From Parelaphostrongylus tenuis (taxonomy: Eukaryota; Nematoda; Chromadorea; Rhabditida; Metastrongylidae), in contig JAHQIW010005856.1 of NCBI GenBank assembly GCA_019055375.1, positions 1 through 64,000 of the forward strand: a stretch of 64,000 nt of DNA, read 5' to 3'. The notes below the pieces were generated by a model, which searched no databases, was not told where the DNA came from, and saw nothing but the letters and a program-made list of their open reading frames with translations. A program made the translations under genes and the position numbers. Numbering within the stretch: position 1 is the first letter of the stretch; every line of letters starts with the position of its first letter. Below are positions 11,511 through 23,587 of the stretch, in pieces.

Positions 11511-14500
11511 TACTTACTTTTATAGTTGGGCAGTTCGTACTCACTAGTTGCGCGGGCCCGAGCACATATTCCATCCGTTCCTTTGTTGCGTGACAGTCGT
11601 TAATGACGGTGGTCTTTGAGCATGGCGGGCGCTGTAAGTGTCATACCGTGATTTAAAAAATATTGGTAGCTGTAATTTCAGCTCCTTAATTCTTTGAACG
11701 AACTCGTACAATAGGTCCAACGTGAAGGTGGTCGTCCTCGAGAAAGCGTACATGGTCGTGAAATGCACTCCGTAGTTCTTCTCGCCCATCTGTCATCTGT
11801 TCTTTTCAGTATACTACCGGCCCATCCATGTTTCCTATAGATGGATAGACCTCTCGGCCACGAAGATGATACAGACCTCAAAGATATAGACTCCGCAAGC
11901 AAGCCGGCCAGATGTTATGTACTCCGACTAAATTTCAGAAGACATTGCAAGCGCTCTGTGAGTTGTTCGTAGCAGTATGAAGTGGTGGAAGTTCAGCACA
12001 CGTCTCGGCTGCATAGCAGAGCGCCGGGAGGCCGCTGAATCGAAAACGTGAGCACGGAGTTTTAGGTCCGTTAGCCGGTCGATGGCTACTTTAAGAAGAA
12101 AGAATGGGCTCATGTTGCTCACCTCTTTTATCTAGTTTATCCTGCATGTTGTGTTCCATGTTCAAAGAGTGCCCAAGGTGCACATACGAGGGTGACCTTC
12201 CGCAATCAAAGAACCATATATTGTGATTCAGTCACCGTTGTTTCATGGCCTGTTTATAAATTGAGCCTTTATCCCATTAATTCGTAATCCATCTTCTTTT
12301 CTGCTTCGTTTAATTTGAAAAGATAGCGATGTCATTCGCAAAACGATGATGTTGCAGGAATATTCCATTGACGCTAATGACCTTCTTGTCTTTATCAGAT
12401 GGCTTCACTACTCAATGCAACGCGGCGGTGAACAGCTTTGGCGATATCGCACCGTCCTGTCGATTTCCTTTACAAATAGCATAGTCAGAGATCGATGAAA
12501 AAGCTGCATTTTTGCGGCGCAGTCTCTATAGCAGTCTGACAAGGATCCTATATGGGAAGGAATCTACTCCTTGATCAATGAACGTTGTTAGAGATCAGAG
12601 AGGAATGCATTTGTTTCAGCGCTATCAAACGCTTCTTCATAGTGGGGAAATGTACGGATTAAAGGAATGTGAAATTCGCGACAGACTTTGATGACTTGTG
12701 ACTCGGTTTGGATGTGGTCCATGCAAGAAAATTCCTTGCGGATTCCTGCATGATCAGATGGCTTAGTCTCATCCAGAGTTCTAGATATGCGCAGAAGTAT
12801 AATTTTCGTAAAGAGCATGAAGAGCACACTTAGCAAGCTACCTCGACGATAATTATGAGATCCTTTCGGTCACCCTCTTTATGGCGATGAGTGTGCGCTA
12901 CGGCCTTTACTGGTCTGAAATTTTTTTTGGAGGTAGGGAAACCATATGTGTAGCGAGTAGCACATGTAGGTAATGGCCCTAGCTCTGAGAAAATCGTACG
13001 GTAGATGCTATTAAGCGTTGGAGCTGAGCCATTTTTCATGTATTCTATCGCAACTCTTACTTCAGAGGGTAAAATCCTGGGTGGTTTTTCTCCGTGGGGA
13101 TTTTGAGGTCCGGAACGGAAATTGTGGAACTGGAAGGCTGGTGTAAATTTCTTCGTTATAGATTCCGTGACATAGCTGAATGCTCTGGCATTCCCATCGC
13201 CATTCATCAGCGAAGCGAGAGGAACTTTATATCACCTCTGGTCCGACGTCATCTTTTTAGACTAGTTCTATTTCAACATCCTCTTCTGACTTACCGGTAA
13301 GGGTCTTTCTGCAGAGCACTTCCGCAGCTAGAGTTTACTGGCAGTTGAGCTACATTTTGGAGCAGAGCCTCAATTTCTCCTCTTTTCAAGCAACCCTTCA
13401 GTGGTTGTGGAGATGCATTCTGATCATCCTGTTGGAGTAGCTGAAGCGGTCTCTCCATAGCTTTTGAGCCCCTGACAAGTCGCTCACAGTCTTTAGTTAG
13501 ATCTACCCTTATCTGCCAGTCGTGACTGGAGAGATTTCGTTTGAAGTGTCTTGGCAGTAAACGGCTCAACATTTTCTTCCCAATCGATGACATGATTTCT
13601 TTTCCAGCGTACGACCAAATCGAACTTTCGCTCGAAAAAGGAGTGATTGGACCCAGTACACAGTGATGAAACCACGCATGTGCCAAGTACGCACCATCTT
13701 CTGTTCATAAGCATATGGTCAATCTCCGCGTGTGTCGTGCTTAGGTGACTTCCCATATCCAGCGGCGATATTGTGCCTTCTATAAAAGTGAATTTCCGTG
13801 AAAGAGACGTGCTGCAAACAGGATTACTGCAAGACGGTTCCAGCTCTGATCTTTTTTTCCTGATCCAAACCTTTCATACCTGTATTCGCTGTCGTTTGCC
13901 CTTCTTATTCTAGCACTGAAGTCACCGACAATGGATTTGTAAAATGACTTTTTGCTGCGGACAAATTCCTTGAACTGATGATAAAGCGCATCTAGTTCGG
14001 GCTCACAATTGAGTAGGTCGGTGAGTATCAGCTGATGATTCTGACGTTTTGGTTGCGCTTTAGTTGGAGTCGAAAGATGGTTGAGCGACGGAAAGGATTT
14101 TATGAGGTTTGACGAGATGGGTTATAAACGGGTGAACGGTAAAACCTGCGACGCCGACATTTTATGAGTGTAATTTTTGTCTCCGAATTATTAGCGCCAT
14201 GTTGTTGAATTAATGCATGTCGGTTGTCGTGATTTTCGCTTCTTATACGGCAATCACATAGCATTTTATGCGGTGTGCTGCGTCAAGAAATCCTTGAGAA
14301 TGTGGTCAGAGGAGCGCGTTCTTGTATTTCACGCGCAGAGTGAAAGACTGTCTGCATGGCGTGTCGTTTGCGTGCTCGAAAGTTCCGATTTCGGAGACGT
14401 TCGGTGTATCCCGTGATTTGGTAGCCTCTCACTGGTCTTCTCATCACCTGATGCCGCAGACGGGCGAAGCCAGTGTGCGAGATACTGGCGCAGGTGTATT

Positions 14501-14790
14501 GTGGTTGTACACATTGGTTTCCTTGGATTACTGGCTTTGCCTCGCAAGGGCTATTTCAGATCTCAACGACATTGATTCCAAGACATTAACTTTCGGCGGC
14601 AGATTTTTGGTCGGACTTCATACCAACATGTTCGGAGATAGTGTTGAGGGCGAATTCGAAGAATGAAAGTAGGAATGAAAAAGTTAACCGACCGCTCACG
14701 GACGATGTAGAAGCCAAAAGCACGCCTTGACCACTATCGCGCGAGAAAGATTCAGTTCCAACCCAACAACAACACGGAAAAGTAGCATGC
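11511..14790 (-). pseudogene. RTE-clade LINE relic (endonuclease plus reverse transcriptase)
   Basis: Broken minus-strand pieces follow the order of an RTE element. From high to low coordinates: endonuclease pieces near 13,890-14,030 (SIVGDFSARI, matching the GDFNA motif) and 13,490-13,756 (HAEIDHMLMNRRWC); a linker; then reverse transcriptase pieces at 12,830-13,207 (PPRILPSEVRVAIEYMK) and 12,588-12,836 (TKIILLRISRTLDE, DHIQTESQVIKVCREF, YEEAFDSAETNAFLSDL). The palm continues to a YADD-box equivalent near 12,312-12,350 that reads FANDIAIF, so a catalytic aspartate is lost. C-terminal pieces at 11,678-11,902 (RGRPPSRW) and 11,544-11,600 follow. Frames change several times and stops occur, so it is dead. 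A TACTTACTTTTATAGTTGG tail at about 11,511 is typical of the 3' end of these elements. Confidence 0.85.
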
Positions 14791-14849
14791 GGCAGGTACG
14801 GGAGTTGACAGAATCCAAAAGCAGTTAGACTATCAGATAGTGCTGAGGG

Positions 14850-16430
14850 AGCAAAATTCTTCGTTATTTCTCAACGGTCGGATGGTGCGACAACGAAAAA
14901 ATCTTCAAGACACTGCACTTTGTTGTCCATCATTTGATAACAAATTCCAAAAACGATATCCATCTGTTATTTTACCTCTCAACTAAAACTAGATCAACCA
15001 CAATATACTATCTTATACTTACTATTTGAAACTCATCGGCTGTATGCACTGATGGTCTTGTGTCTATTAATCCATCAAACTCATGGTTGGACTCATTATC
15101 AACAGCGTGGACAGCTCAACGGATAGATAACGTGGCTTTTAAGCTTAATACTAGTCCAGCTACTAGAGCACATTCCAGTCCATCCCATTAATATCTAAAT
15201 GTTCCAGGACCGTCCACTGAACGCGTCTGCTAACAACGCTCACGTAATGAAATCTTCTGATGCGATCGCCTTCTATACAACCAAACGTGCAATGAGTCCA
15301 TCATGCTAGTCTGCGAGCTCCTGACAAAGTAAGAAAGACCTTCAACAGATGTGGCTTTTCTCACCTTGAGGAGTACTAGGCTGCTCTTTTTTCAGATGGT
15401 TCTGGGAATCATTTTGCATAAATCAGAGGGCTGGCAATGAGACAGCGATTAGCTCTGAACCCTTGCTATAGCTTGGATGTCTCAAGTGAAGACGCACAAT
15501 ATTCGATCTCTGGCCGCTACTCTACTATAGGTATGTAGATGATTGCTTCGTTATCTGCTTAGTACAAGAGGAGATGGACAAACGATCTGAGCTATTGAAT
15601 AGTCAGACAGACAGCATAAGGTTCATCCGTGAAAACAGAAAGCAAATTGGCTCTCATTTTTGAATGTTTACGTCAACACTTCTGGAAACTCTTGAAACAC
15701 AAAGTGGTACCGCAAACGAAGCAGCCAACATACCTTGGTTTATTAACTATCTTCTCATCCGTCTACGTACAAAACGCGCACATACGGAACACATGTTTTG
15801 GACAGCTATCAATGTGTGCACAGGAAAAGATATATGATGTAATCCCTGAGCTTGGCGCTATAAATAGTCATCTCTAATGGTAACCGTATTGTTTTCAGCA
15901 CCACAAGTGAGATTCAGCGGAAATTCAGCAACTTTATACAGAAAGTCTGGTGAGGAGAGTACAGCTGTCAAACGTTGCTCAACAGAGTAGGTGGATAATT
16001 CGGTCGTAGTAGTCGAAGTATCCTTGAAGTCACTAAGGTGCCAATTAGTTTGCAACCGACTGCATGGCGTTCGCCTTTGCGATACGAAAGACTGCCAGAA
16101 TTCCCCAAACTGTAGGGCCTGTGGCGACGCAAGGTCTGATATAATTTACCTAATCTTTTGTAAGGCATGAGGGATGAATGCAGGCGAGACTAGTAGATTA
16201 CTCTGCATACGCGTAAACGAACACTTAGCTGGGAAAACTCATCTCTCACCCTATCACCCAAATTACTGGCACGTATATGGAAGAAAAGCATAAAGGAGCA
16301 GATTTTCACTTTGAAATCACGGTTCTCGCAGAGAACCAAAAAGAGCGCGTAAAACTTGGAAGCCTTTCGTATACAGAGTAAAGGCATAAAAATGAACCGA
16401 AAGAGGAGCCTTGTCATCATGCATTACCTT
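14850..16430 (+). pseudogene. Decayed Penelope-like element coding region
   Basis: Parallel to the intact PLE at 52,750-54,240. Matching blocks are the ATCTTATACTTACT stretch near 15,010; a GAGCACATTCCAG block near 15,170; AAATCAGAGGGCTGGCAATG near 15,420 (motif B, with the following glycine changed to arginine); TACTCTACTATAGGTATGTA near 15,520, encoding a YVDD-type box with both aspartates kept; and GIY-YIG-region fragments near 16,040-16,330. A large part between the thumb and the nuclease is missing (about 15,850) and frames shift, so no product is expected. It is followed directly by the terminal region at 16,430-16,870. Confidence 0.8.
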
Positions 16431-16870
16431 GCACCATACCTCGGACTAACCTTTCCGGCCTGAGGCACAGGCCTGTCATGTATTGACTTAAGCGGGTAGT
16501 CTTCAGTCAATACCTGAAATACCCAGAACATCGGAATGGCGAGTTTTTCACAAAGTAGTCTTCTACTAAGATATCTATAATCGTTTCTTTCGTTTCCTGC
16601 TGAAGTTACGGAGGCTTTAGACCGGGTGGAATGTGGATCAATGTGGCTTTTCTAGGCTCTGAAAAAGGCGGCCCTCGCGGAAACGTTAGCCACTGTGCGA
16701 ATGCTGTTTTGTTATTGCATCATTAAAACAGTTTATTATTGTATCACAACATTTGCAGTCAATAAATGCTGTCATTAACAATTCGGAGTTGCTTAAGCGA
16801 AGAAACCTGTCATCTATTTCAACTATGCCGAGATTTAACAGAAAGTCGGTCTTAGGAACTGATCTTTAAT
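16430..16870 (+). mobile_element. Terminal region of the decayed PLE
   Basis: Contains the CTGAAAAAGGCGGC...GGAAACGTTAGCCA box and then an ACTATGCCGAGATTTAACAG...GTCGGTCTTAGGAA stretch that matches the beginning of the intact PLE (51,630-51,665). A 3' end followed by a repeat of the 5' start is the tandem terminal-repeat arrangement known for PLEs. It matches 2,840-3,285. Confidence 0.7.
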
Positions 16871-17084
16871 TTGGTTGAGAGGCGAGGAGTTTTTTAAAAC
16901 CGGGGAACAATTCTCGTGGATCGAACCTGTCGTTGCTGCCTCGTGTAATCGGTATCGACAGTGAATATAGCCATGCTCACAGATATTGATTTGGATGATA
17001 AAATAGATAAGCTTTCATTAAACCGCTTCGAGCGTGTTATAATGTTTGAAATATACCCAGTTATACACCCACCAATACGTATAA

Positions 17085-17089
<5 letters not shown>

Positions 17090-17120
<31 letters not shown>
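17090..17120. repeat. (TA)n microsatellite
   Basis: About 31 bases of alternating T and A, with further degenerate TA runs to 17,190. Confidence 0.95.
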
Positions 17121-17123
<3 letters not shown>

Positions 17124-17194
17124 TATATGTAAGTACATGTGTATACGCTCATATATGGATATTATATATCATGCATATAAGTAAATATATACCG

Positions 17195-17440
17195 TTCTCA
17201 GCGTTGATCAATCTCTGAGAGATGCGTGATGCAATCGTCCTAATTTTTTTTTTCGCCTGAGGTGACTGAATGCATATCTGGCCTTTACGCTGACTCGCCG
17301 TGTCCTACAGCTATATTGAATTAGTGTTGTTTTTTTGCCAGAGAAGTATCGGACCAATGTGGTAACAATTTACCGACCCCGGAAAGATATATGACTTGAT
17401 GTCAATGAATGCGAGGTCGAAGCATAGATCTTTTGTGAAA
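17195..17440 (-). repeat. SINE A relic
   Basis: Minus-strand SINE A. It begins with the complement of the family end (CTCAGCGTTGATCAATCTCTGAG), then GCCTGAGGTGACTGAATGCA, then ACCAATGTGGTAACAATTTACCGA, and ends near a GCGAGGTCGAAGCAT stretch corresponding to the B box. It is strongly diverged. Confidence 0.6.
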
Positions 17441-17529
17441 TTAGATCCTCCGATCACTGCGCCGCATGTCCTCTTGAAAAAAAGCGACAGTATCAGTTCA
17501 GTAACTATGTGGAAAATAATAATACGAAA

Positions 17530-19990
17530 CACTACTGCTTAGTTATAATTCCAGTCAGATAATATTGATAGAGATGAGACTACAAATGGACAAGACGAAC
17601 TTTAGAGTGGACTCAGCGTGGATGTATCCGACTTCTAGGACGGCCACTCACATGTTGGAGGACGTGTTTATAACAAGAAATATTTAGCTGAACTCGCAGC
17701 TGCCCATACATATCACGGTGAGAATACTCGCGGTATCTGCCTTGATCGAATCATACCACTGCAACGGACGACAATCGCGAGAAGCAGAGACGAATGGCAA
17801 ATGTGCTGGAGTCGGCACAGTTCGTGAAAAAAGACCGCTCATGTATCCAAGTAAAAGCAAGTAATAATAAAGTCTGTGGTTATGTTTAGAACTTTTTCGA
17901 TGCTGATACGTCGGAGGCACATGCACGTTTCAGCAGTATCACCCGCTTCATTAGTGCCACACCCCACGCTGAACACTACTTTGAAGTAAAGTTCAGTGTG
18001 TCGCGTGTGGTATCACTACTGCCGAGTCGTACTTTCACGCGATATTGAATGCTCACAGCCAGGTGCACAGGCAGTTGATGAGATGGATGATGTCTACACA
18101 TTTGCTACCAGCTGTAGTAGTCGAATTTGGTAATTGTAGTAATGCCAGCTGAGAGTAGTATAAAAAAAAAACGTCAAAGCTATATGATATAGAAGTGATT
18201 TCCATTTCCCTAAAAACATTCCACATGCATTGAGGGGATGAAGTAGTGATCTTTCATGGGTGCCTCTCATTATAAGTAAATATAACTACGTTATTTTAGA
18301 AGAAGAAGGAACTCAGAAAAGTTTCTGCAAAACTGACAGCATGTGTAAATTGCATAAAGAGGAGTGCATCCACAGCAACACACAGCCTCCGGCCCCCACA
18401 CCCAACCGCGTCCTTCGACTGAAATGAAAATGATTGTGGAGCTTTTTGCATTCGTGCATTCACCGTAATTATTCATTAAACGTCGAACATAAGAATTAAC
18501 CAAAAGTTCGAGGACAAAATTCAAACGAACTATATTCTGTAGTCTCAATGTCAATCAAGCAGATGACAAGTAGTGGAAGGAACATTCTGAAAACAAAGTT
18601 GAATATTGTTCAATATCTGCCACCGAAGTCTTCTTTCACATCGAATACAAATCTACAAAGTAGTGTCAAATGTATTGCTTGGAGGAGTATATGCAATTTA
18701 TGCCTCTCAAAACTAATTCTGCCCAAAATTTTAGTGCAATTCTTTGAGGAAATTACTGATGATAACCATGGTGGAAGGAGATTTATTATGTTCTTTTTTG
18801 GGAAAGAAGAGGTATATCTTCGCACAAGTCTGTTGCTTTTTCCATCGCGTATGTAGCATAACAGAAAGTAGTACAGTTTCTCTTTCCGAAATTTCCTATT
18901 TGAGAAGGAAAGCGGTAATTAAAATATAGTTCTGACGGAGCAACATAATTAATTTTAGTACAGTTTCTACTATCCATAACTCACTCGTGGGTTCGAGTTG
19001 GGATGCCCTCGAACGTCTGCAATCTTTCTATATAGTCTCTGACTAAACTTTGTCAGCAAACAGTACAGCGAGTGGAAGACTTTGCGTAATTGCAACTGAT
19101 TTACTCATCACGGACATAGGGGCACCGTGACCAAGTGGTCGTGATACTCGTCACGGCGCGAACGGGTTAAACCGTGATCTCTAACACTCTTCGGCGTCGA
19201 CAAGGAACACCGTCTAAGACGTCACAGCCACATTATCCTTGAGATTGTCGGGAGACGTGCCCAAGTGTTCCACGACATTCAAGATAAGGAAAAACAACTA
19301 ATCCCAGAAGTACTAAAATAAACACTGCGAAGACGGACTCATTAAATAAAGTGCCAAGGAACGGATATGAATAATGATGACGAAGAGAAAAGAGATGACC
19401 AGTGTGTGGTGTGGTATTACAAGCGCTTTATTAAAGGCAGTCTTGACTGATCTTCCAAGAGAGAACCAATAATCCCATCGAGTGTGACACAATTTCGGCA
19501 TGACCAGTTTGGCTTATAAGCAATTAAACAGGCAGGTGGAAGCATGTAAGAGGAAGATCAAATCCATAGGGACGCTACAGTTATGTGTTTCGTAGAGGGT
19601 GAGAAGACGCAGTATTAAGAGCCTCATGCTCTGATAGGCATCACCTCTCGACTTTAATAAATCTCCGAGAAAGCCAATCTGTTTCCAATTTTTAGCATTT
19701 TTCAAGGTGACGAATTGGATACCTGACTTATATAATGAGTCATGGTGGCTTGCTAGATGTAGCAAATCAGTATTTCCGGTGACTCTCAGACAAATCTATT
19801 ACCAGTTCAACAACTTTGGATAGAAGAAAGGCATAGTGAGCCTTGTGCGAGGGACCGAACTATTGAGCAGCTCTCGATTCATCATGTCTGTTACAGAGCA
19901 CCTATAACCAGTGCTTCACACATTCCCGAACTATATTTTTGCAAGATGAAGATACCTGCGCCATAAAAAGAACAATTGCGTAATGTAAAT
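17530..19990 (+). repeat. R1 dispersed repeat, copy b
   Basis: Parallel to 3,620-6,250 from the end box (TCAGCAGTATCACCCGCTTC near 17,930) to ATTACAGAGCACCTATA-like sequence near 19,893. It has no inverted partner nearby, unlike copy a. No open frame is shared with copy a in a way that suggests a gene. Confidence 0.75.
19120..19330 (+). repeat. SINE B relic inside R1 copy b
   Basis: Head GGGCACCGTGACCAAGTGGTC resembles the A-box half of a Leu/Ser-type tRNA, followed by GGGTTAAACC as a weak B box, a TCTTCGGCGTCGACAAGGA block and a CCAGAAGTACTAAAATAAAC tail. It sits at the same place as the insertion in R1 copy a. Confidence 0.65.
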
Positions 19991-20479
19991 TGGTTCAAAC
20001 ACATCACATAGTGTAGTGTTCCATGTAGAGATATAGTTCTACTTACGAGTAGATAAAGTTGCTCAATATCCAGAATTTGACTGGAACGTTGCAGTTATAC
20101 GTGATGCCTAATTTATTTTGTCGGCATTCTGCAAAATTTTGAAGTCAAGACGCTGGTTGGCCGTTGTGTTCGCGTAGTAAGATTCCACGTTGCTTTTCAA
20201 CTCAGATATTTTTGAATGCACAGTCTTACATAGACTTTCAAGTCGTCGTCTTTCACAGCGTTATGAGAATTTGTTTGAGTCGTTCGTTTTCCATATAATA
20301 ATATCAGTGACAGCAACTTTGTAGATGCCGATTGCTCTCCGAGCAAATCATAGGATATTGTGAAATTGAATATCGTTTTTCGAATTTGTTCGCTTCATTC
20401 TCATTCAGCAAAATCTGTAAAGGTACTGACGGTGTAGTTCAAAACACTGATTGCACCTTAATGCAAGCCGCAAACCTAT

Positions 20480-21400
20480 AAGGACCTAAAAGGCATCAGG
20501 CAGTTATCAAAAGTACAAAGTGTTAGGTAGCATAATCTCTGTAAGTGGCAACACTCATTAGACTCCAGAAAAACATCATAGATGGATTTGATCCGAAATT
20601 AATTTGCTTGAAAAAGGACCTAAACAGTCTAAGATTATGCAAATCTTTTGAGTGCGAAGCAATGAAGGGATTCACTAATGCAAGGCACTTGTGGATACCA
20701 GCGACCATGAATGTACTGCAGGGCACATGTAGCTACTGGACCAGAAAGAAAGTGCATAAAAAATCGCAGATTGAAGACTAGTATTAAAAAAAATTTGGGT
20801 ATGGCATCAAGAACATGGTGATGACGCAGAACGAGGTGTTCACAAAGCACCATGTAGAGAGCTAAAACTACCAGGGAATGACGATTCAACGAAAACCTTG
20901 AGAAAGTAGATGAACTGCTTTTGTACCTCATGGCAGCGCTTTTATACTGCTGGAAATAGGCGTAGGCTAAAGCGTTTTGAAAGCAGTTTTGAACAGACAA
21001 TGTAAATACGGAGCACAACGTTGAACACATGGAGTTTGCGAAAACATGGTATACCGGCGTTTTTAATTGGGTGATGTAGGCAGAAGTACATTGAATACTG
21101 ATAATTTGGTAATTATGAAATATTTGAAAGTGGACACATCGGGTGATCATAGCGTGACAGCAGATGAAGGGTTTATTATTGTCTAAAGTGAAAATAATTA
21201 AACGTGTTTCGCAATTTACAATGCACATGAGGTGACATACTGTAGTAGATGACATTTGATTAAGAATACGTATGATTATGTATATAGGAGGCTGGAGAGC
21301 ATTCCTAAGATAATGAAAAAAAATGCTTCTACAGTCATCTTGAACTTGTTGTACCACTTGACGAGTGAACGACCGAGGGTACCGATATAAGCCTAAGCTT
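20480..21400. repeat. R2 repeat, copy c, with a 240-codon minus-strand frame
   Basis: Shares blocks with 26,300-26,900 and 42,100-42,600: GAAGGGATTCACTAATGCAAGGCACTTGTGGATACC-type sequence near 20,663, the GCAGATTGAAGACTAGTA block, ATCAAGAACATGGTGATGACGC and a CGATCCAAT-like block. On the minus strand 20,635-21,357 is open for 240 codons and encodes alternating hydrophobic and polar segments (for example CSTLCSVFTLSV, SLVVLALYMVL, IPKFFLILVFNL). A decayed seven-helix receptor is one possibility, but no family motif is visible. The two sister copies carry stops in the same frame. Confidence 0.5.
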
Positions 21401-21969
21401 ACAGAATTCGGTAATATGATAACGGTGTCAAAGGGAGTGCGGTTGCCACACTGATCACTTGAAGATTGATATCTTCAGATTCCTCATAAATATCTCAGTT
21501 AGTCTTGAACTGCGATGTCTTTGAAGCACTGAATAATGCAGCTATAGTATTCACCCCTAGGGGACGGAAAAAGTCGATGCACGCAGCGTAAATTGCGTAT
21601 TGGTGCACAATTATCGTGTTTGCTTGAGCTTTTTTCTGTATTGTTGAAATTCTTGGGTTTTTTGTATGACTTGGGTAGGATACAAGTTTGTTCACTCGCT
21701 CATATTCTTTTGGAGCATGTAGAGCTTTTACGTATGAAGCAATGCCTTAACTTACAGCGCAACGTAGTGTTTTGACATGCAATCAAACCTAGAACTTATG
21801 CATTGGCTATTACGATATAGATCTTCGAGTCTTGCACAATTTTCATAAAACAAAGCACTTGAGAATCATAAATCAAAACAATGAATAGTTAGTCAGTAAT
21901 CAGTAATGATCATGCATACTCATTGGTCACTGTATTGTTTCACTTTATACTGGTTCGTGGATACAAGAA
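21401..21969. other. No recognisable feature
   Basis: AT-rich sequence between R2 copy c and SINE A. The open frames on both strands (60-66 codons) overlap each other and show no domain. Confidence 0.4.
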
Positions 21970-22215
21970 TGAAGGATGAAGCTCTCGGCTTTGATCAATC
22001 CCCAGGCACACGTCATGCACTCGCCTTCAATTATTAACTTCGTTTGAGGTGAGTGAATGCATATATGGCTCGCGACGACTCCTCCACAATGACTCGCGGT
22101 GGCCTCCTACTAAACGGATACAGTGCTGCTTATCCTCCCAGACAGGCGTGACACCTGCTTGGCACCAATTTAGAGATCCCGGAGGGATGGATGGCTTGGT
22201 GAGCCAATGTTCATA
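21970..22215 (-). repeat. tRNA-derived SINE A, head truncated
   Basis: Complement of the SINE A body: AAGCTCTCGGCTTTGATCAA end, GCCTTCAATTATTAACTTCG, GACTCGCGGTGGCCTCC, then CCCGGAGGGATGGATGGCTT. It stops before the B box, so the tRNA-like head is missing. Confidence 0.75.
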
Positions 22216-22797
22216 GATAATGGTCATTAATTTAGATTAATAGTTTACTTCGAGAGTTGGTATCATTGTAGGATTATAGAAAAGCATCTCACTCTGCAAA
22301 GTTCTGGTTTCATATATCCATTTTTCCTTTCTATGAGCATTATTTCTTGTTACAACTCTTGGCACTGCACATGAAATTTATTTGCATGTTCAATGTTTTT
22401 GTTAGTTGGTTACCTTGAAGACAATTCTATTCATCTTCCTCAAATTCTAATGACTCGAAATATCTCAGTGTATTCTCGTGCAGGTGTTTTCAGACGTCCA
22501 TCGTTCAACCGCATACCTGGTTGCGTACTGTTTCCCGTGGGTATCTTCCCCCTCGTTCATCGCTTGCATTCGTGCACTGTGCCGGCTTTTATGTATTCAT
22601 GGTTCATATATAGGAGCAGGAGTCGAATATTCTCGCTTACGAAAAAACTCTGTGCATTAAACTACAGACGTACTCTGAAAAGAGAAACACATTCCATCAC
22701 TTTTGCGGCGACAAAATATTCCTAACATAAAAACTGCGCTTATAAGTAGCGATATTCCAGCCATGAAGTTGAACGGCGGGGTAAACTTTTAACACAG
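22216..22797. other. No recognisable feature
   Basis: Contains a plus-strand frame of 110 codons (22,393-22,725) with no domain I can name. No repeat shared with the rest of the window. Confidence 0.35.
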
Positions 22798-23186
22798 AGT
22801 GTTGTGCACTCGATTGCTCATTTGTTGGTACTTTTATGACAATTACACCTTTATCTCTAGTGCTTTGTTTAAACCACGCTCAAATTTCAATATATACTTT
22901 CATCATTATTTGAATTTCAATATATCTATATCATTTTCTATAAGGAGTGTAAGGCTCTCGATATAAAAAGATCGATAGACGACGGGTTCTGCCCGGCCGA
23001 TGAGTCTGTAAGGACGAAACACGTGTCTCGGGCTGTACAAGAGCCTTTACCAGACTCATGACATGTTGGCTCAAATAATGATGAGAGGATATATTAAAAT
23101 TTGAGCTTAGTCTGAGCAAAGCACTCGAGATAAAGGTATAATTGTGATAAGAGTACCATGCAATGAGCAATCGAGTGCACAACACT
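22798..23186. mobile_element. Inverted-repeat element carrying a hammerhead fold
   Basis: The ends are inverted copies of each other: AGTGTTGTGCACTCGATTGC at 22,798 and its complement ending at 23,186. The similarity reaches inward for about 105 bases on each side, through a TTTGAGC...TGCTTTG / CAAAGCACTCGAGATAAAGG part. The unpaired centre (about 22,905-23,062) holds the hammerhead at 22,991-23,033. The tail on the plus side (TTGAGCTTAGTCTGAGCAAA and after) is shared with copies at 32,830-32,905, 33,375-33,465 and 50,025-50,105. No coding frame is present, so it is non-autonomous. Confidence 0.75.
22991..23033 (+). ncRNA. Type I hammerhead ribozyme-like fold
   Basis: Elements in order: stem I 5' GCCCGG (22,991-22,996); core CCGATGA (canonical CUGAUGA with U4 changed to C); stem II GTCT/GGAC closed by GTAA; the invariant GAAA (23,016-23,019); a very short stem III (AC ACGT GT); cleavage triplet GTC ending at 23,027; stem I 3' TCGGGC (23,028-23,033), which pairs with all six bases of GCCCGG, one as G-U. 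The U4 change probably weakens or abolishes cleavage. Hammerheads self-cleave after the H17 base. Confidence 0.7.
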
Positions 23187-23188
23187 AT

Positions 23189-23440
23189 TGGGCACCGTGG
23201 CCGAGTGGTTGTGATGTTGGCCACGGCTCGCGTCCAACTGTGCTTCACCCCTTAGGACTCCCCGGCAGTCAACAAGAACGCCCTATGGAACGCCACCCAG
23301 GCTATCTCGAGGTTATAAGGGGACATGCTCGGCCAGTATTCTATGTCATTCAAAAAGAAGGCGAACAACGAATCGATTGCTAGAAATACTGGGGTCCGCA
23401 CAATAAAAAGTGTATGACGGGTCGTGCGAATAAATAAATA
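23189..23440 (+). repeat. tRNA-derived SINE B
   Basis: Begins with GGGCACCGTGGCCGAGTGGT, an A-box half like that of Leu/Ser-type tRNAs, then CCACGGCTCGCGTCCAACTG, a CTCCCCGGCAGTCAACAAGA block, GGGGACATGCTCGGCCAGTA and a tail ending in CGTGCGAATAAATAAATAAA. It abuts the hammerhead element. Best-preserved copy of the family here, with 51,000-51,265. Confidence 0.75.
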
Positions 23441-23587
23441 AATACGAGATATATATAAATGTGTATATACATATATGAACTAAAAGCGTGTAATTCTATC
23501 GAAGCAATGCAAAAATTCCAAAAATTTTTGCGAAATGGACAAAAAGAAGTTTAATCAATCTAAGAGAACTGAGTGATAAGAACAAAC

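Noticed and set aside
13094..13300. Plus-strand frames across the 11.5-14.8-kb LINE
   Set aside because: Shadows of the minus-strand RTE relic; the minus-strand pieces carry the motifs.
17090..17120. TA run as a promoter or replication element
   Set aside because: Plain dinucleotide microsatellite without associated signals.
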